Source of the DNA: Dyadobacter sp. CY356 | GTDB taxonomy: Bacteria > Bacteroidota > Bacteroidia > Cytophagales > Spirosomataceae | Reading direction: 5' to 3' | NCBI RefSeq assembly: GCF_021440195.1 | Contig: NZ_JAJTSZ010000006.1 | Location: 248,001 to 312,000, forward strand | Length of the DNA stretch: 64,000 nucleotides | Shown here: piece after piece, positions 62,804 through 64,000 of the stretch | Numbering within the stretch: position 1 is the stretch's first letter | Layout: every line of letters starts with the position of its first letter | Position numbers and translations under genes: made by a program | The notes under the pieces: model-generated | What the model was told of the DNA's origin: nothing | Seen by the model: only the letters and a program-made list of their open reading frames with translations | The model's database searches: none

Positions 62804-62866
62804 ATCCAAGGTTTTAACCTTGGGTCCGGGAGCATAAGTATCCACTGGCTTTAGCCATTGAGATGA
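62804..62866. repeat. REP-like palindromic unit after haloperoxidase 2
   Basis: CCAAGGTTTTAACCTTGG, then GTCCGGGAGCATAAGTATCC and GGCTTTAGCC: short palindromes of the dispersed type seen elsewhere in the window. The first may also act as a terminator. Confidence 0.55.
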
Positions 62867-62968
62867 TCCTACTTACGAGAAACTAATTATAGGAGCAAGA
62901 AATATTTTGGCACATATATCCTATCCGGAAATTCATTACCTAAACTGGAACGAGTTATATATATGAAT

Positions 62969-63237
62969 TTATTGGGCATTGCAGGATATATAATGTCTAA
63001 TTCCCCCCAACAGAAACTTTTCAGTTTTTTCAGGTATTACAAAAATCTTCTTTTCACCTTTTGAAAATCTTAAATTAATCAAATTCAAATCCCAGGACAT
63101 GGAGACAGGGCAAAAGGCATTATTATCAGCGTAAAGGATATAACCGTTGTTTTTCTTTTCAAAAAAACGCGAATGTCCTGTTGTGCAAAAGCGGAAAAAC
63201 ATAGCAGGTTGCAGATGAGGATAAAAAATAACTTCAT
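62969..63237 (-). pseudogene. Frameshifted N-terminal remnant of an M23-type peptidase
   Basis: From the ATG at 63237 the frame gives a signal peptide (KLFFILICNLLCFSAFAQ) and QQDIRVF, then runs off frame at a run of seven T. One extra T restores FFEKKNNGYILYADNNAFCPVSM, then INLRFSKGEKKIFVIPEKTEK in the second frame, which ends at 62969. This N-terminal layout (polar strand-rich domain before a peptidase) is what Bacteroidota M23 metallopeptidases carry, but the HxxxD/HxH catalytic domain is absent. Both a frameshift and a 3' truncation have occurred. The family call is from recall and tentative. Confidence 0.55.
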
Positions 63238-63306
63238 GAAGTATGTGTCGGATATTAAATAGTAATAGTTGTGTCACAGCAATTCAATTTGCTAACTTCA
63301 ATACTT

Positions 63307-63549
63307 TTAAAAAAATAAGTCATTGATTTTTTTGTGGAAATAATTCAACCATTTCACACCATATCTTCTGTTCAGAACCGGGGAATCTGAAATTTTACAT
63401 ATCCATTGATCCAATTCTTGTTTTTTATTAGCTTCTGATAATAAAGGACCAGCCAGACCGAAACAAATTGCTGCATGCAATTTTAATTCTTCAACGGAAT
63501 GGATTATCTCTAATTTTTCAAGCTCTCTAGACTCCGTTGTAAGAGGGGA
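63307..63549 (-). pseudogene. Orphan C-terminal gene fragment
   Basis: A start-less frame of 80 codons reading SRELEKLEIIHSVEELKLHA, then CFGLAGPLLSEANKKQELDQ, ISDSPVLNRRYGVKWLNYFH and a TAA. Amphipathic, charged and plausibly protein-like, but preceded by a TGA with no start codon near. It is taken as the 3' end of a lost gene; the family is not recognised. Confidence 0.4.
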
Positions 63550-63584
63550 TCACCACGGTCGTTTCTGGAATATTTAGTTAAAGG

Positions 63585-63624
63585 AGTTAAAGAGTCCCGG
63601 TGCTACCCTCAGGACTCTTTAACT
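63585..63624 (-). terminator. Hairpin downstream of the edge membrane gene
   Basis: A perfect 13-bp stem (AGTTAAAGAGTCC / GGACTCTTTAACT) with a 14-base loop, 35 bases beyond the stop of the leftward gene. The T tract after it is short. Confidence 0.55.
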
Positions 63625-63658
63625 AATTATAATAATCATTGATGAATATTATACCTCA

Positions 63659-64000
63659 TTAGACCCAATGGCCAAAAATCAATCGATTTCGTAATACCAT
63701 AAAAATAAAAGGAGATAAAATAATAAAAATCAACATACACCAATAAACTAAACGGCCGTTTTTACTATTTAAGAACACATCACTTCTATACCTCAAGTAT
63801 ATTTTTAAATACCTTTTATTTCGAATGAAATAAAAATAAATTATACCACAAGATATAGAAAGTATCAAATAACCATCTGTTTTTGAAATGCCAAGATTCC
63901 TGCTTTCCGGATTTTTTAAGACATTCAAAACTGTTATAACAAGCAAGGTAAAACAGCACAAGACCAGTGAAAAGATAAAAAAAACCGTTATTACAGGAGT
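63659..64000 (-). CDS. Membrane protein, cut by the window edge
   Basis: The frame is open to base 64000, so the start lies outside; 113 residues are visible. Three hydrophobic segments (TVFFIFSLVLCCFTLLVITVL, LILSISCGIIYFYFI, WCMLIFIILSPFIFMVL) with a basic loop between the second and third. No family recognised. A hairpin follows its stop codon. Confidence 0.55.
   Translation of the reverse strand, partial: TPVITVFFIFSLVLCCFTLLVITVLNVLKNPESRNLGISKTDGYLILSISCGIIYFYFIRNKRYLKIYLRYRSDVFLNSKNGRLVYWCMLIFIILSPFIFMVLRNRLIFGHWV

Overview
The window reads as chromosome of a Bacteroidota member, most likely order Cytophagales near Dyadobacter/Spirosoma. The genus is an inference. The grounds are a SusC/SusD pair, a TonB receptor followed by a DUF4249 lipoprotein, GH88 and GH92 glycosidases, LytTR and AraC regulators, many SPII lipoproteins, low-GC intergenic DNA, and promoter -7 boxes of the Bacteroidota form TAnnTTTG. 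No rRNA, tRNA, CRISPR array, intact transposase or prophage was seen.

Layout. 1-10.4 kb is mostly housekeeping: an outer-membrane barrel, a stand-alone LytTR regulator, pheS, an esterase, a circularly permuted ATP-grasp protein, a DUF5723 protein, msrB and a class A penicillin-binding protein. 10.4-13.6 kb is an eroded accessory island. It holds small membrane proteins (one with an in-frame stop), the C-terminal remnant of a peptide-exporter ABC protein, a secreted protein, a double-glycine-leader peptide, a second orphan peptide core, and a LuxR-type HTH protein whose own C-terminus carries a double-glycine leader motif. 13.7-17.2 kb has an MsbA-like ABC exporter, a DUF4126 membrane protein and an AraC regulator. 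17.2-23.0 kb is a catabolic operon (GH88, TIM-barrel epimerase, Gfo/Idh/MocA dehydrogenase, SDR, MFS permease) behind a well-formed promoter; it probably imports and degrades an unsaturated-uronate-containing sugar.

23.0-26.3 kb carries five paralogous 127-residue secreted beta-rich proteins, two of them nearly identical through a segmental duplication. 26.4-30.7 kb has a VOC dioxygenase, a Tat-exported oxidoreductase, a DUF3050 protein and rlmF. 30.7-31.9 kb is gene-free and holds five direct copies plus one inverted partial copy of a repeat of about 225 bp. 32.0-50.8 kb is mixed: SMP-30, M3 peptidase, TonB receptor/DUF4249, TetR with a likely operator, lipoproteins, DUF2809, threonine aldolase, polysaccharide deacetylase, methyltransferase, glycine-zipper lipoprotein, DAO-type oxidoreductase, GH92, MBL hydrolase and patatin.

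50.8-62.8 kb is a coherent unit: SusC, SusD, a large FG-GAP/VCBS lipoprotein and a vanadium-haloperoxidase/PAP2-fold lipoprotein on the minus strand, with a second haloperoxidase-like lipoprotein divergent on the other side. The last 1.2 kb is decayed: a frameshifted M23-peptidase N-terminus, an orphan C-terminal fragment, and a membrane protein cut by the window edge.

The strongest candidates for something undescribed are the double-glycine peptide island with its LuxR-leader fusion, the SusCD/VCBS/haloperoxidase unit, and the tandem 127-residue protein family.
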